Of a stretch of DNA of 6,220 bases, positions 1 to 4,313 are shown piece after piece (within the stretch, counting starts at the first letter, position 1; every line of letters starts with the position of its first letter). This stretch comes from Ruminococcus sp. (GTDB lineage Bacteria > Bacillota > Clostridia > Oscillospirales > Ruminococcaceae). Below the pieces are notes generated by a model. It ran no database searches, had not been told where the DNA came from, and saw only the letters and a list, made by a program, of their open reading frames with translations. Made by a program: the position numbers and the translations under genes. The DNA lies in the NCBI GenBank assembly GCA_017622635.1, contig JAGAQS010000151.1:1-6220 (forward strand), in the 5' to 3' direction.

Positions 1-51
1 AGAAATAATCCTGCGGACAAGTGGTTCTGGTCTGCCTGTGACACAACCTAC

Positions 52-90
52 AGTCTGATAAAGAGACGTTTATCAGATTTAGATTTTTTT
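52..90 (+). other. Hairpin followed by T7 run inside the ligase gene (terminator-like or slippage signal)
   Basis: The sequence shows an 11-bp stem, 52-62 with 69-79 (core CTGATAAA/TTTATCAG, one G-U pair), closing a 6-nt loop GAGACG. A 4-nt spacer (80-83) and seven T's (84-90) follow. In the upstream reading frame the T run reads T TTT TTT, with position 84 as the third base of a GAT codon, which is the correct phase for -1 slippage. The stem is A/T-rich and therefore modest. It could act as a weak intrinsic terminator, as a pause that promotes polymerase or ribosome slippage on the T run, or as part of an insertion that broke the gene. Confidence 0.5.
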
Positions 91-337
91 CATACAATAT
101 ACGACTTTCAGACGGTACTTATGAGGCAGTCGGAGAACATTTTAACAGCAATCCATACAAGGTTGAGTCAGATTGTTTAGTCCCGCATGGGAAAAGAAAA
201 CTTGATGTTGAACGCACTTTCGAGGGTGTTAAAAAGTTTCTGAAAGAAAACTACATTGAAGGCATTGTGTTCTGGCTTGACGGAAAACCGGTCTGCAAAA
301 TCAAACGTACAGACTTCGGCTTTGAGTGGAACGGCAA

Positions 338-346
338 AGGGGGGTG
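338..346 (+). promoter_or_regulatory. Ribosome binding site selecting the TTG start at 353
   Basis: AGGGGGGTG lies across the end of the ligase gene, about 9 nt before TTG 353. It resembles the AGGAGGTGAT anti-16S complement and supports TTG 353 over GTG 326 or GTG 344. GTG 344 lies within this site, and GTG 326 lies upstream of it and would overlap the ligase end by 22 nt. Confidence 0.55.
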
Positions 347-352
347 ATAGAA

Positions 353-652
353 TTGCTGAATCCTTATCAGTATGACAGGTTATATCGTATAGCAAGAAAA
401 GATGGCTTTGACAAGTGCCAGGAAACATTGTATGATGCTTGCGAAAATGTCATAACTGCTATCGAGGGTGACAGTTATGATGAACTTGTAAAGAGCCTTG
501 CTGGAATAGCTGTTGCATCTGAAAAAATCATCATTGCTCTTGATTCTGATTATCGAAAAAACTTCTATAAAGAAGTTGAAGAAGAAACACAAAAGCAGAT
601 AAAAGCAAGAAAAATAAATCGTTATGGAAAAAAGAAGGGTGAAAAAACGTGA
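353..652 (+). CDS. Hypothetical phage protein, about 99 aa, TTG start
   Basis: I do not recognise this protein. From TTG 353 it reads MLNPYQYDRLYRIARKDGF. It is mostly helical and charged, with no membrane segment and a very basic C-terminal tail (about residues 80-99, rich in K and R, ending GKKKGEKT) that could contact nucleic acid, although nothing proves this. The TTG start is chosen because AGGGGGGTG sits about 9 nt upstream and the gene then begins 5 nt after the ligase stop. In-frame GTG codons at 326 and 344 would give 108 or 102 residues. The stop TGA (650-652) overlaps the GTG start of the next gene by 4 nt, suggesting translational coupling. The lysine-rich C-terminus is largely encoded by A-rich codons. 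Coding status is well supported by length, ribosome binding site and operon fit. Confidence 0.72.
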   Translation: MLNPYQYDRLYRIARKDGFDKCQETLYDACENVITAIEGDSYDELVKSLAGIAVASEKIIIALDSDYRKNFYKEVEEETQKQIKARKINRYGKKKGEKT

Positions 653-849
653 CAAAGCAGGAAGCAGCCATTATTGACCTCTATACAGGATTTGCAATGT
701 TTGAGGGCGAAGATAGAAAATATGTCTATGATTATGCCAGTAAGCTGTTAGGCAGACCGATTTTTACACATGAATTTCTGACGCTTGAAGAAGTCCTGAA
801 AGAAAGAGTAAAACCTGATTTCATAGAAATATGCAGGAATCTGGAATAA
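649..849 (+). CDS. Small phage protein, DUF7736-like, 66 aa
   Basis: This starts at GTG 649 in a GTGA overlap with the previous stop, behind AGAAGGGTG (632-640). The protein begins MTKQEAAIIDLYTGF and contains LLGRPIFTHEF at about residues 34-44. The pattern of an AAIIxxYTG start followed by LGRPxFTHE matches, from memory, a widespread small phage protein domain (DUF7736) of unknown role. Usual members carry a similar 60-100 residue core, so this copy looks complete. No cysteine cluster, signal peptide or membrane helix is visible. It is followed by a short gap before the next gene at 887. The function is not known. The family name is moderately certain and the coding call is firm because of the coupling and conserved motif. 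Confidence 0.72.
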   Translation: MTKQEAAIIDLYTGFAMFEGEDRKYVYDYASKLLGRPIFTHEFLTLEEVLKERVKPDFIEICRNLE

Positions 850-886
850 TGACAGAATATAAAAATACGAATTTGAGGTGAGGTTT

Positions 887-1180
887 ATGGAACATATAGT
901 ACAATTCGGCATAAGTATTGACGACAAAGCAATTGCTGACAGAATCGAGGCAAACGCTCAGAGAGAAATAACAAACAGATTGTACAAAGATGTTGAAGAG
1001 GCTATTTTCGGAAATTATCGTCATAGTCCATCAGAATTTTTCAGCAAGAAAATGGACGAATTCCTTGATGAAAACTGTGACAGGATTCTTGAAATAGCCG
1101 GTAAACGTCTGGCTGACAAGCTTGTGCTTACTAAGCGAGGAAAAGCAATACTGAATAAATATGAAAATCCAGAGGACTAA
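887..1180 (+). CDS. Hypothetical phage protein, about 97 aa
   Basis: From ATG 887 the protein begins MEHIVQFGISIDDKAIADRI and is largely alpha-helical, with a run of acidic and amphipathic helices (about residues 12-75) and a basic end. The short beta start followed by an ISIDDxAIxxRIE helix recurs, from memory, in small hypothetical proteins of Clostridia phages that have no assigned function. ATG 887 is preferred to the in-frame GTG at 878, because the ribosome binding site GAGGTGAGG (875-883) overlaps that GTG and stands at the right distance from the ATG. The gene lies 37 nt after the previous stop and 5 nt before the next start. There are no cysteine clusters or catalytic motifs. An assembly or DNA-binding accessory role cannot be argued from sequence alone. 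Confidence 0.72.
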   Translation: MEHIVQFGISIDDKAIADRIEANAQREITNRLYKDVEEAIFGNYRHSPSEFFSKKMDEFLDENCDRILEIAGKRLADKLVLTKRGKAILNKYENPED

Positions 1181-1185
1181 AAAAC

Positions 1186-1353
1186 ATGAAAATCCGAATC
1201 ATAGGCGAAAAGTCCGAGATAGAAACTTTCTGTAAAAATCTTGAGAAAGCTTTTCTGGACATGACAAAAAGCAAACTGTATACTTCACGTGAAGGCAGTT
1301 ATCATTGCTATATCAGTATTAACGATTCAGCGAAGGGAGGTGGAAGAAAATGA
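1186..1353 (+). CDS. Small DUF3970-like phage protein, 55 aa
   Basis: This short ORF fills the apparent gap between its neighbours and is easily missed. ATG 1186 opens MKIRIIGEKSEIETFCKNLE, and the frame ends in NDSAKGGGRK with TGA 1351-1353, overlapping the YopX start by 4 nt (ATGA). An AGAGG (1171-1175) lies 10 nt upstream. The layout (beta strand MKIRIIG, helix with EIExFxxxLE, then a SxxYxSREGSYHCYISI strand region) resembles the small DUF3970 family of phage and plasmid proteins, whose members read MKxRIxG...SxxYPNRG...RVYI. That match is from memory and partial, since the usual YPNRG is YTSREG here. The function is unknown. Coupling with its neighbours and perfect gap filling support it being real. 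Confidence 0.68.
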   Translation: MKIRIIGEKSEIETFCKNLEKAFLDMTKSKLYTSREGSYHCYISINDSAKGGGRK

Positions 1354-1742
1354 AATCAGAAATACTGTTCAGAGGAAAAACACCTTCGGGCAGATGGTTC
1401 TATGGTGACTTGTTCCGATTTAATGATACCCTCATGTCAATTGCTTATGTTGACAAGGATTATGAAAAACAAGAAGCAGACGTTGTCCCCGAAACTGTCG
1501 GAGCGTTCACAGGGTACAGAGCCTTGAACTATGAACGAATCTTCGAGGGCGATATTCTCAAAAGCCTTACTGGAAAATATATACTTGTAACAGATTCCGG
1601 TTATGGAAGCTGGACTTTCATAGACATTCAGGACGGTGAGTTCTGCAGAGGGATTAACGCTGAAATGCTGTCATGCTGTCAGATTATAGACAATATTCAT
1701 GATAATCCCGACTTCGTGGAAACATATCAGATTCATTTCTGA
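1350..1742 (+). CDS. YopX family protein, 130 aa
   Basis: This is a member of the YopX family, named after a Bacillus phage SPbeta gene; it is common in phages of Firmicutes and its biochemical role is unknown. Diagnostic features are visible in order: an N-terminal ILFRGKTPSGRWFYGDL (about residues 5-21), VVPETVGAFTGYRALNYERIFEGDIL (about 45-70, matching the family's PETVGQFTGLxDxNGxxIYEGDI), and a C-terminal IIDNIHDNPDFVE (about 112-124, matching GNIxxNPEL). Length is typical. The start at ATG 1350 has a strong ribosome binding site AAGGGAGGTGG (1333-1343) and overlaps the previous stop as ATGA. The usual DxxG before the EGD motif is altered (ALNYERIFEGD), so the copy is somewhat divergent. 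A strand-rich, small-barrel fold is expected. Confidence 0.93.
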   Translation: MKSEILFRGKTPSGRWFYGDLFRFNDTLMSIAYVDKDYEKQEADVVPETVGAFTGYRALNYERIFEGDILKSLTGKYILVTDSGYGSWTFIDIQDGEFCRGINAEMLSCCQIIDNIHDNPDFVETYQIHF

Positions 1743-1776
1743 AATAAACACTGATAGTCAGAAAGGAGTGAATAAA

Positions 1777-2217
1777 ATGAAACGAGAGATAAAATTTCAG
1801 ATTAAAGCACTGAAAAAACTTGGCAAGGGATTGAAAGTATATTATGATAAATCCGGCAGTTTGACATATCTTGTACCTGATGAGTGTAGAGCCGTACTTA
1901 TTTACAAAAGAGATTTTTTTCTTGATACAGACCAGCTTTATCCAAATAATACTTTAGCAGATATGTTCAGACCTGAAAATCTTTCTGCCACATATAAACT
2001 GAAAATATCCGATGATATGAAAAAGACAAATTCAGTTACGGCATTGGCTCTTGTATGTGACCAATTCACTACATGGGTAAATGAGAAATGGTTTAAAGAA
2101 CTTAAAGACAAATCGGCTTTAATCTATGCAAAAGATGAAAAATCACCGGTATATCTTGTACACAATAATATCATCTATGCGGTGATTATGCCAATAAACC
2201 TGAATGAAAAGGACTGA
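1777..2217 (+). CDS. Hypothetical phage protein, 146 aa
   Basis: I do not recognise this protein. It begins MKREIKFQIKALKKLGKGLK, contains a strand-rich segment around SLTYLVPDECRAVLIYKRDFF (about residues 26-46), and ends in another strand-rich stretch (SPVYLVHNNIIYAVIMPI, about 123-140). A mixed alpha/beta soluble fold is likely. There are only two cysteines and no catalytic signature, and no signal peptide. ATG 1777 is chosen because AAAGGAG (1762-1768) stands 8 nt upstream; a longer frame open from 1699 would overlap the YopX gene and has no ribosome binding site. The gene reads as more A/T-rich than the replication genes further on, which may mean separate acquisition. It ends 4 nt before the next start. 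Confidence 0.72.
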   Translation: MKREIKFQIKALKKLGKGLKVYYDKSGSLTYLVPDECRAVLIYKRDFFLDTDQLYPNNTLADMFRPENLSATYKLKISDDMKKTNSVTALALVCDQFTTWVNEKWFKELKDKSALIYAKDEKSPVYLVHNNIIYAVIMPINLNEKD

Positions 2218-2221
2218 AAAA

Positions 2222-2389
2222 ATGCTTAAACATCAGATGAAGTGTCCGACGTGTAAAAAACGTGCGTTTGACATATCGGCATTGCCGGATGTTCCACTTG
2301 TGGTGGAACTGAAATGCCCTAACTGTAAAAATATCGTGCGTGTATCATGCACGAAAAATAATTCAGACGTACCGAGCAACGGAGTTTAA
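2222..2389 (+). CDS. Small four-Cys zinc-ribbon protein (Com-like), 55 aa
   Basis: This is a compact zinc-binding protein. CPTCKK (residues 8-13) and CPNCKN (about 32-37) form two CxxC knuckles separated by about 20 residues, which is the geometry of a zinc ribbon. The short size and spacing recall phage Mu Com, an RNA-binding translational activator, and other small cysteine-rich phage proteins. This is resemblance only, and a structural or DNA/RNA-binding role is inference. Start ATG 2222 has AAAAGGA (2207-2213) 8 nt upstream, while the in-frame ATG at 2204 lies inside the preceding gene and has no such site. A fifth Cys sits near the C-terminus. The gene is the last before a strong terminator-like hairpin at 2401, and its own mRNA contains two perfect or near-perfect stems (2291-2309, 2334-2354). 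Confidence 0.75.
   Translation: MLKHQMKCPTCKKRAFDISALPDVPLVVELKCPNCKNIVRVSCTKNNSDVPSNGV
2334..2354. repeat. Inverted repeat, 8-bp stem with 5-nt loop, inside the zinc-ribbon gene
   Basis: TCGTGCGT (2334-2341) pairs with ATGCACGA (2347-2354), with one G-U pair and loop GTATC. On the minus strand it is followed by TATTTTTAC, which looks like an intrinsic terminator for leftward transcripts. On the plus strand it is followed by A's, so it is not a terminator for the operon. A smaller perfect 7-bp inverted repeat, GTTCCAC/GTGGAAC, lies just upstream at 2291-2309. Both are within coding sequence and could be incidental. Confidence 0.4.
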
Positions 2390-2400
2390 AACTACCAAAT

Positions 2401-2454
2401 AGCCGGACATCTTTTCAGAAATATTTCTGTAAGAGTGTCCGGCTGTTTATTTTT
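2401..2454 (+). terminator. Strong intrinsic-terminator-like hairpin with T-rich tail
   Basis: AGCCGGACA (2401-2409) pairs perfectly with TGTCCGGCT (2436-2444). Inside it CTTTT pairs with AAGAG and CAGAA with TTCTG, around an ATAT loop, with single T bulges at 2410 and 2430. This gives about 19 pairs in a single long hairpin. The tail GTTTATTTTT (2445-2454) follows at once. It begins 11 nt after the stop of the zinc-ribbon gene and ends 2 nt before the ribosome binding site of the next gene, leaving no room for a promoter between them. Downstream expression therefore needs read-through, antitermination, or a promoter upstream of the hairpin. Confidence 0.82.
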
Positions 2455-2466
2455 GGAGGTGAAAAA

Positions 2467-2739
2467 ATGAAAATCAACATTACTGTTAATGTTCCTGAAG
2501 GAACGTCCATATTCAAACCGTTAAAAAGTGTTATAGAAGAGGTTAAGGAAATAAGGCAGGGATATCCAAATATTATAAACTCTGATGATGTTACGATTAA
2601 TGTTATGCCGTCAAACTTCTTTAATACATCATTGGAAACAAATGTTTCAGATTTTATTGATAGTGTATCAAAAGAGTTGGACGACAGAATGCTTGTTTCT
2701 AAGATGATGAAGTCAGAGGGTGAAAACAAATGTACATAG
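2467..2739 (+). CDS. Hypothetical phage protein, 90 aa
   Basis: I do not recognise this protein. It starts MKINITVNVPEGTSIFKPLK and is acidic to neutral, with an N-terminal beta strand, a helix with EEVKEI (about 24-29), a second strand around DDVTINVMPS and a C-terminal helix rich in charged residues. No catalytic motif, cysteine cluster or membrane segment is visible. ATG 2467 has a near-perfect ribosome binding site (TGGAGGTGAA, 2454-2463) directly behind the terminator-like hairpin, so any transcription that reads through should be translated well. Its 3' end overlaps the next small gene by 10 nt (2730-2739). A 138-codon open frame on the opposite strand (2415-2831) covers the same region and is taken as a shadow. 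The gene is more A/T-rich than the replication genes. Confidence 0.72.
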   Translation: MKINITVNVPEGTSIFKPLKSVIEEVKEIRQGYPNIINSDDVTINVMPSNFFNTSLETNVSDFIDSVSKELDDRMLVSKMMKSEGENKCT

Positions 2740-2897
2740 AAACACTGCACGCTAAAAGCCTTGACGAACTTGACCGGCTTGTTGAAGAGTTCACAACGGA
2801 CAGAATCATCTATAACATAAAATATCAACAACTGAATTTAGGGTGGGACATACATATATTCTATGATGATATACCGGAAGGGGGTGAAAATTTATGA
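2730..2897 (+). CDS. Small hypothetical protein, Cse60/DUF2758-like pattern, 55 aa
   Basis: This short gene fills the space between its neighbours and is easily overlooked. ATG 2730 opens MYIETLHAKSLDELDRLVEE, continues with a strand IIYNIKYQ (about residues 26-33), and ends HIFYDDIPEGGENL with TGA 2895-2897, overlapping the Gp157 start as ATGA. AGAGGGTG (2714-2721) provides a ribosome binding site about 8 nt upstream. The arrangement (strand, LDELExxVNEF-like helix, then xIxxIxYQ strand) resembles small proteins related to sporulation protein Cse60 that are often found in phages. This match is weak and from memory, and no function follows from it. The AAGGGGGTGA near its 3' end serves the next gene. 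Overlaps on both sides argue for a real, translationally coupled gene. Confidence 0.7.
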   Translation: MYIETLHAKSLDELDRLVEEFTTDRIIYNIKYQQLNLGWDIHIFYDDIPEGGENL

Positions 2898-3352
2898 CTT
2901 TGTACGAAATTGACACCAAAATTTCAGAGTGCATAGACTGCGAAACCGGAGAAGTTCTTGACCTTGACAAGCTTTCAGGACTTGCTATGGAGCGTGAAAT
3001 AAAACTTGAGGGTGTCGCTCTCTGGATAAAAAATCTTGAGGCAACCGCAAAAGCTATCAAGGCAGAACGTGATGTGCTGAAAGTCCGTGAGGAACAGGCG
3101 GAACACAAGGCACTTATGCTCCGTGAATGGCTGTCGGGGGCTTTGGACGGCGAAAAAATGGAAACTCCGAAAGTGAAAGTTTCCTATCGCAAATCGACAG
3201 CGGTTGAAGTTGATGACAGACTTCCGAAAAAATGGTGCAGTAAGAAAATTGTCTATACTCCAGACAAAGTCGCCATTAAAACAGCGATTCAGAACGGCAA
3301 GAAAATAGCCGGTGCGAAAATCGTCGAGAGACAGAATATTCAGATAAAGTGA
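2894..3352 (+). CDS. Siphovirus Gp157 family protein, 152 aa
   Basis: This belongs to the Gp157 family (PF05565), which is found in phages of Gram-positive bacteria and was linked to phage resistance when first described in Streptococcus thermophilus. Its biochemical role is not established. The protein begins MTLYEIDTKISECIDCETGE, matching the family's short helix followed by an acidic turn. A long charged coiled-coil region (about residues 31-80, rich in E, K, A and L) is followed by the conserved C-terminal beta part with KVKVSYRKSTAVEVDD (about 93-108) and PKKWCSKK. Length is typical. ATG 2894 has AAGGGGGTGA (2879-2888) a few nt upstream and overlaps the previous stop by 4 nt. As in many phages it directly precedes a recombination ATPase (here after 10 nt), so a shared role in replication or recombination is inferred from context. 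Confidence 0.93.
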   Translation: MTLYEIDTKISECIDCETGEVLDLDKLSGLAMEREIKLEGVALWIKNLEATAKAIKAERDVLKVREEQAEHKALMLREWLSGALDGEKMETPKVKVSYRKSTAVEVDDRLPKKWCSKKIVYTPDKVAIKTAIQNGKKIAGAKIVERQNIQIK

Positions 3353-3362
3353 GGTAAAAACT

Positions 3363-4223
3363 ATGGCTTTTCAGAAAGTAACAAGGGAAAAAAGCAAGCT
3401 CAGACTTGCACTTGCAGGACCGTCGGGTGCTGGGAAAACACTGTCGGCACTGCTTCTGGCATACGGCATCACAAATGACTGGTCAAAAATCGCTCTTATT
3501 GACACCGAACACGGCAGAGCAAAATTTTATGCAAGTCGTTCAGACTTCGGCACGGGTGAATTTCTGTATCAGGAAATGACCGCACCGTATTCACCCGAAA
3601 AGTATATTGACATGGTCAAAGAGGGTGCGGAAGCTGTCGGTGAGGACGGTGTTGTTATCGTGGACAGTTTCAGTCATGCGTGGGACAACGAGGGTGGCGT
3701 GCTTGATATAAAGTCCTCAATTGCACAGAGACAGGGAAAAAATGACTATACGGCTTGGGACGAAGCAGGAAAAATTCAGAACAACTTGGTAAATTCAATT
3801 CTGTCGGTAAACTGTCATACTATCGTCACCATGAGGGCAAAAATGGCTTATGCTATGGAGCAGAACGACAAGGGCAAAATGATGCCCGTCAAGCTTGGAC
3901 TTGCTCCCGTTCAGCGTGAGAACACTGAGTACGAGTTTGACATTGTGCTGAATATTGCCCGCAATCATATTGCGAGTGCTTCAAAGGATACGACTTTTCT
4001 TGATACATGGTCGGGAATTATAACATCTGAACTGGGTAAATCCCTGAAAGAATGGCTTGACGACGGCGTTGAACCCGAAACCTGCGAGGACTGCAAAAAG
4101 AAGATTTTACCGACCAAGCAGAAAACTATTCAGGAAATTGTTGACGGAAGTATGAAAACTTATGGCAGAAAAATGTGCTGGGCGTGTGTGATGAAGGAGT
4201 TTCAGAAACAAAAAGAGGGTTGA
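3363..4223 (+). CDS. Phage RecA-like AAA ATPase (AAA_24, Sak4-type), 286 aa with C-terminal Cys4 motif
   Basis: This is a P-loop ATPase of the phage nucleotide-binding type (PF13479), to which Sak4-type single-strand annealing recombinases also belong. It probably helps load or pair single-stranded DNA during phage replication and recombination. Visible motifs are GPSGAGKT (Walker A, residues 19-26), a sensor-like TEHGRAKFY (48-56), VVIVDS with Asp101 (Walker B, 97-102), AWDNEGG (106-112), and GKNDYTAWDEAGK (125-137). The tail beyond about 236 adds CEDC (241-244) and CWAC (272-275), a likely zinc ribbon appended after the ATPase core. Start ATG 3363 has AGTGAGGT (3348-3355). It follows Gp157 after 10 nt, is followed by a 90-nt gap with a hairpin, and then by helicase and nuclease genes. 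Whether it is a true annealing protein is inference. Confidence 0.9.
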   Translation: MAFQKVTREKSKLRLALAGPSGAGKTLSALLLAYGITNDWSKIALIDTEHGRAKFYASRSDFGTGEFLYQEMTAPYSPEKYIDMVKEGAEAVGEDGVVIVDSFSHAWDNEGGVLDIKSSIAQRQGKNDYTAWDEAGKIQNNLVNSILSVNCHTIVTMRAKMAYAMEQNDKGKMMPVKLGLAPVQRENTEYEFDIVLNIARNHIASASKDTTFLDTWSGIITSELGKSLKEWLDDGVEPETCEDCKKKILPTKQKTIQEIVDGSMKTYGRKMCWACVMKEFQKQKEG

Positions 4224-4248
4224 TTGTAAACTTTTTGTTAATTTTTAT

Positions 4249-4286
4249 CCTTATTCAATGACTTTTCGTTTAATAAGGTATTTTTT
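4249..4286 (+). terminator. Weak terminator-like hairpin before the helicase gene
   Basis: CCTTATT (4249-4255) pairs with AATAAGG (4272-4278). After one C/T mismatch, five further pairs (4257-4261 with 4266-4270, one T-G) close on a 4-nt loop CTTT. TA and then six T's follow (4281-4286). The stem is A/T-rich, so termination would be partial. It lies in the 90-nt gap between the ATPase stop and the helicase, ending 12 nt before the helicase ribosome binding site, with no convincing promoter in between. It may lower helicase expression relative to the ATPase. It repeats the hairpin-then-ribosome-site layout seen at 2401. Confidence 0.55.
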
Positions 4287-4298
4287 CTGACTGTTTAT

Positions 4299-4308
4299 AG
4301 GAGGTGAT
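4299..4308 (+). promoter_or_regulatory. Strong ribosome binding site deciding an AUU helicase start
   Basis: AGGAGGTGAT is an uninterrupted ten-base complement to the anti-Shine-Dalgarno end of 16S rRNA. Nine nt after AGGAGG comes ATT (4314), which opens ILRDYQK in the helicase frame. No ATG, GTG or TTG lies in that frame at a usable distance. The first conventional start, GTG 4341, is 36 nt away and would cut off the LRDYQ motif. Confidence 0.75.
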
Positions 4309-4313
4309 TTTTT

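Larger units (their letters stand above)
1..347 (+). pseudogene. RNA ligase (DUF5565-like / RNA ligase 1 family), 3' part, split by a -1 frameshift
   Basis: This is the C-terminal part of a nucleotidyltransferase-fold RNA ligase, an enzyme that seals RNA ends through a ligase-AMP intermediate. The 5' end, including the lysine of motif I, lies outside the window. Codons starting at 1 read NPADKWFWSACDTTY and stop at TAG 178-180. Codons starting at 90 read DGTYEAVGEHFNSNPY (111-158), then EGIVFW (258-275, motif IV-like) and VCKIKRTDFGFEW (291-329, motif V-like KxK), stopping at TGA 345-347. Both halves fit one ligase, so the frame changes by -1 between about 49 and 111. The obvious spot is the T7 run at 84-90. 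The downstream frame has stops at 6-8 and 39-41 and no ATG, so it cannot stand alone. Possible causes are a one-T deletion, a short insertion, a sequencing error, or programmed slippage. Family recognition is from memory of the DGTYE...EGIVFW...KIKR pattern. Confidence 0.66.

Noticed and set aside
44..113. Possible divergent 35-nt tandem duplication (both copies end in an RLSD-coding stretch)
   Set aside because: Only the last 17 nt align tolerably (about 11 of 17), which can occur by chance; it is kept as an alternative explanation for the frameshift, not as a feature.
326..328. GTG as start of the 99-residue gene
   Set aside because: It lies upstream of the AGGGGGGTG site and would overlap the ligase end; TTG 353 is correctly spaced.
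177..428. 83-codon minus-strand frame over the ligase end
   Set aside because: It opposes the conserved EGIVFW/KIKR ligase region and the next gene's ribosome site, so it is a shadow.
380..655. 91-codon minus-strand frame with F/I/Y-rich, membrane-like translation
   Set aside because: It is the antisense of A-rich lysine and glutamate codons, which always gives F/L/S-rich translations; no ribosome site or promoter was seen.
1699..1776. 26-residue N-terminal extension of the 146-residue gene
   Set aside because: It overlaps the YopX end in another frame and has no ribosome site; ATG 1777 follows AAAGGAG at 8 nt.
2415..2831. 138-codon open frame on the minus strand
   Set aside because: It opposes two well-supported plus-strand genes with good ribosome sites, crosses the terminator hairpin, has low-complexity S/F/I-rich translation and no ribosome site of note.
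4224..4251. Possible promoter TTGTAA - 16 nt - TATCCT in the gap before the helicase
   Set aside because: The match to the -10 consensus is only 4 of 6, and the start point would fall within the hairpin; too weak to list as a feature.
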